Assembly: GCF_945957465.1 (NCBI RefSeq)
Contig: NZ_CAMFLC010000019.1
Span: 1 to 64,000 of the forward strand
Direction of reading: 5' to 3'
DNA length: 64,000 bases
From: an uncultured Leifsonia sp.
Lineage (GTDB): Bacteria > Actinomycetota > Actinomycetes > Actinomycetales > Microbacteriaceae
Below the pieces are notes generated by a model. The model was not told the origin of the DNA. It did no database searches and saw nothing but the letters and a program-made list of their open reading frames with translations. Within the stretch, counting starts at the first letter, position 1; each line of letters starts with the position of its first letter. The translations under genes were made by a program, and so were the position numbers. Below, piece after piece: positions 63,199 to 64,000 of the stretch.

Positions 63199-64000
63199 CT
63201 AGTCTCTGTCGAGGATGGCCGTCTCGGTCTGCTCGAGGTAGAGCCGGGCGTAGGTGCCGTCGAGCTCCAGCAGTTCCCGGTGCGTGCCGCGCTCGACGAT
63301 CGCACCGTGATCGATCACGAAGATGACGTCTGCCGCGACGATGGTCGAGAGCCGGTGCGCGATCGCGATGGTGGTCCGGCCGCGGGAGGCCGTGTCGAGC
63401 GCCTGCTGCACGACGCGTTCCGAGATGGTGTCGAGCGCGCTCGTGGCCTCGTCGAGGATCAGGACCTCGGGGTCTTTCAGGAGCACGCGCGCGATCGCGA
63501 TGCGCTGCTTCTCGCCTCCCGAGAGCCGGTAGCCGCGCTCGCCCACGATCGTCCCGTAACCGTCGGGGAAGCCGACGATCGTGTCGTGGATGTTCGCCTG
63601 CTTGGCCGCCGTCTCCAGCTCCTCCTGAGTCGCGCCGGGCTTCGCATAGCGCAGGTTCTCGGCGATGGAGGCGTGGAAGAGGTACGTCTCCTGACTCACC
63701 ACACCGATGTGCGAGACGAGCGAGTCCTGCTGCAGGAGCCGGAGGTCGGTGTCGCCGAAGAGGATCCGCCCGGAGGTCGCATCGTAGAAGCGCGGGATCA
63801 GATAACTGACCGTGGTCTTGCCCGCCCCGCTCGGCCCGACGAACGCGGCGAACTCCCCCGGCTCGATCACGAACGACACGTCGTCGAGCGTGTTGCGCTC
63901 TCCTTCTCTCGCGTCGGGGTAGCGGAACACCACGTGGTCGAACTCGATGCGGCCGAGCTCGCGGCCCGGGTCGACGGGTACGGCATCGGGGTCATCGGCG
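63199..64000 (-). CDS. ABC transporter with fused ATPase, C-terminal part (5' end outside window)
   Basis: The window holds the nucleotide-binding domain: Walker A GPSGAGKTTVSYL, Q-loop VVSQETYLF, signature LSGGEKQR, Walker B VLILDEATSALD and switch His AIAHRLST. The arrangement FHASIAENLRYAKP and ERGTHRELLELDGTYARLY is that of exporter-type half-transporters (MsbA/MdlB-like). The membrane domain should lie beyond 64000. Substrate unknown. Confidence 0.95.
   Translation of the reverse strand, partial: ADDPDAVPVDPGRELGRIEFDHVVFRYPDAREGERNTLDDVSFVIEPGEFAAFVGPSGAGKTTVSYLIPRFYDATSGRILFGDTDLRLLQQDSLVSHIGVVSQETYLFHASIAENLRYAKPGATQEELETAAKQANIHDTIVGFPDGYGTIVGERGYRLSGGEKQRIAIARVLLKDPEVLILDEATSALDTISERVVQQALDTASRGRTTIAIAHRLSTIVAADVIFVIDHGAIVERGTHRELLELDGTYARLYLEQTETAILDRD

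Overview
This is high-GC actinobacterial DNA with many GTG starts, dense gene packing and 1- or 4-base stop/start overlaps. The DUF7882-type proteins, the tRNA-Ser/SRP RNA/dnaX neighbourhood and the general gene style suggest Microbacteriaceae, probably a Leifsonia-like genus. That placement is an inference, since no 16S rRNA gene lies in the window.

1-12.6 kb: a minus-strand block of one directional run. It contains a DUF1254 protein, Pta, AckA, three tandem paralogous lipoproteins with BAAT/acyl-CoA-thioesterase folds, and the 5' part of dnaX (cut by the window edge). Upstream lie the SRP RNA (minus) and tRNA-Ser(GGA) (plus). They are followed by a short direct repeat, a terminator, a lower-GC orphan gene and a three-gene operon of unknown function with two DUF7882-like paralogues.

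12.6-23.7 kb: signalling and housekeeping genes. There is a soluble Ser/Thr kinase, a GAF-GGDEF diguanylate cyclase and a separate EAL phosphodiesterase, followed by a RecQ helicase, an AAA ATPase, small membrane proteins, a GNAT enzyme, an APH-type kinase, a PAP2 phosphatase and a Bcr/CflA-type exporter with an attenuator-like leader.

23.9-40.4 kb: a xylose/xylo-oligosaccharide island. Operon 1 is solute-binding protein, two permeases, alpha-xylosidase YicI and ROK regulator 1. Operon 2 is Gfo/Idh/MocA, ThuA, Gfo/Idh/MocA and ROK regulator 2. An acetylxylan-esterase-like hydrolase diverges from a LacI regulator, and xylA and xylB follow. Uptake, deacetylation, alpha-xyloside cleavage, isomerisation and phosphorylation form a coherent path into the pentose phosphate pathway. 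The ABC ATPase is missing and is presumably shared from elsewhere.

40.4-53.8 kb: glycerate kinase, two MFS transporters, a LacI regulator, an APC permease, a GT39 membrane glycosyltransferase coupled to a GT2-GtrA fusion, a thioredoxin, small hypotheticals, a YbdK-type carboxylate-amine ligase and a GNAT enzyme.

53.8-64 kb: cystathionine gamma-synthase/lyase and cystathionine beta-synthase (transsulfuration), a DtxR/MntR-type regulator, two tandem AAA-LuxR regulators (one with its HTH out of frame), the NRAMP transporter MntH with an MntR-like operator, and the 3' part of an ABC exporter. Several intergenic regions carry unusually long, near-perfect hairpins.
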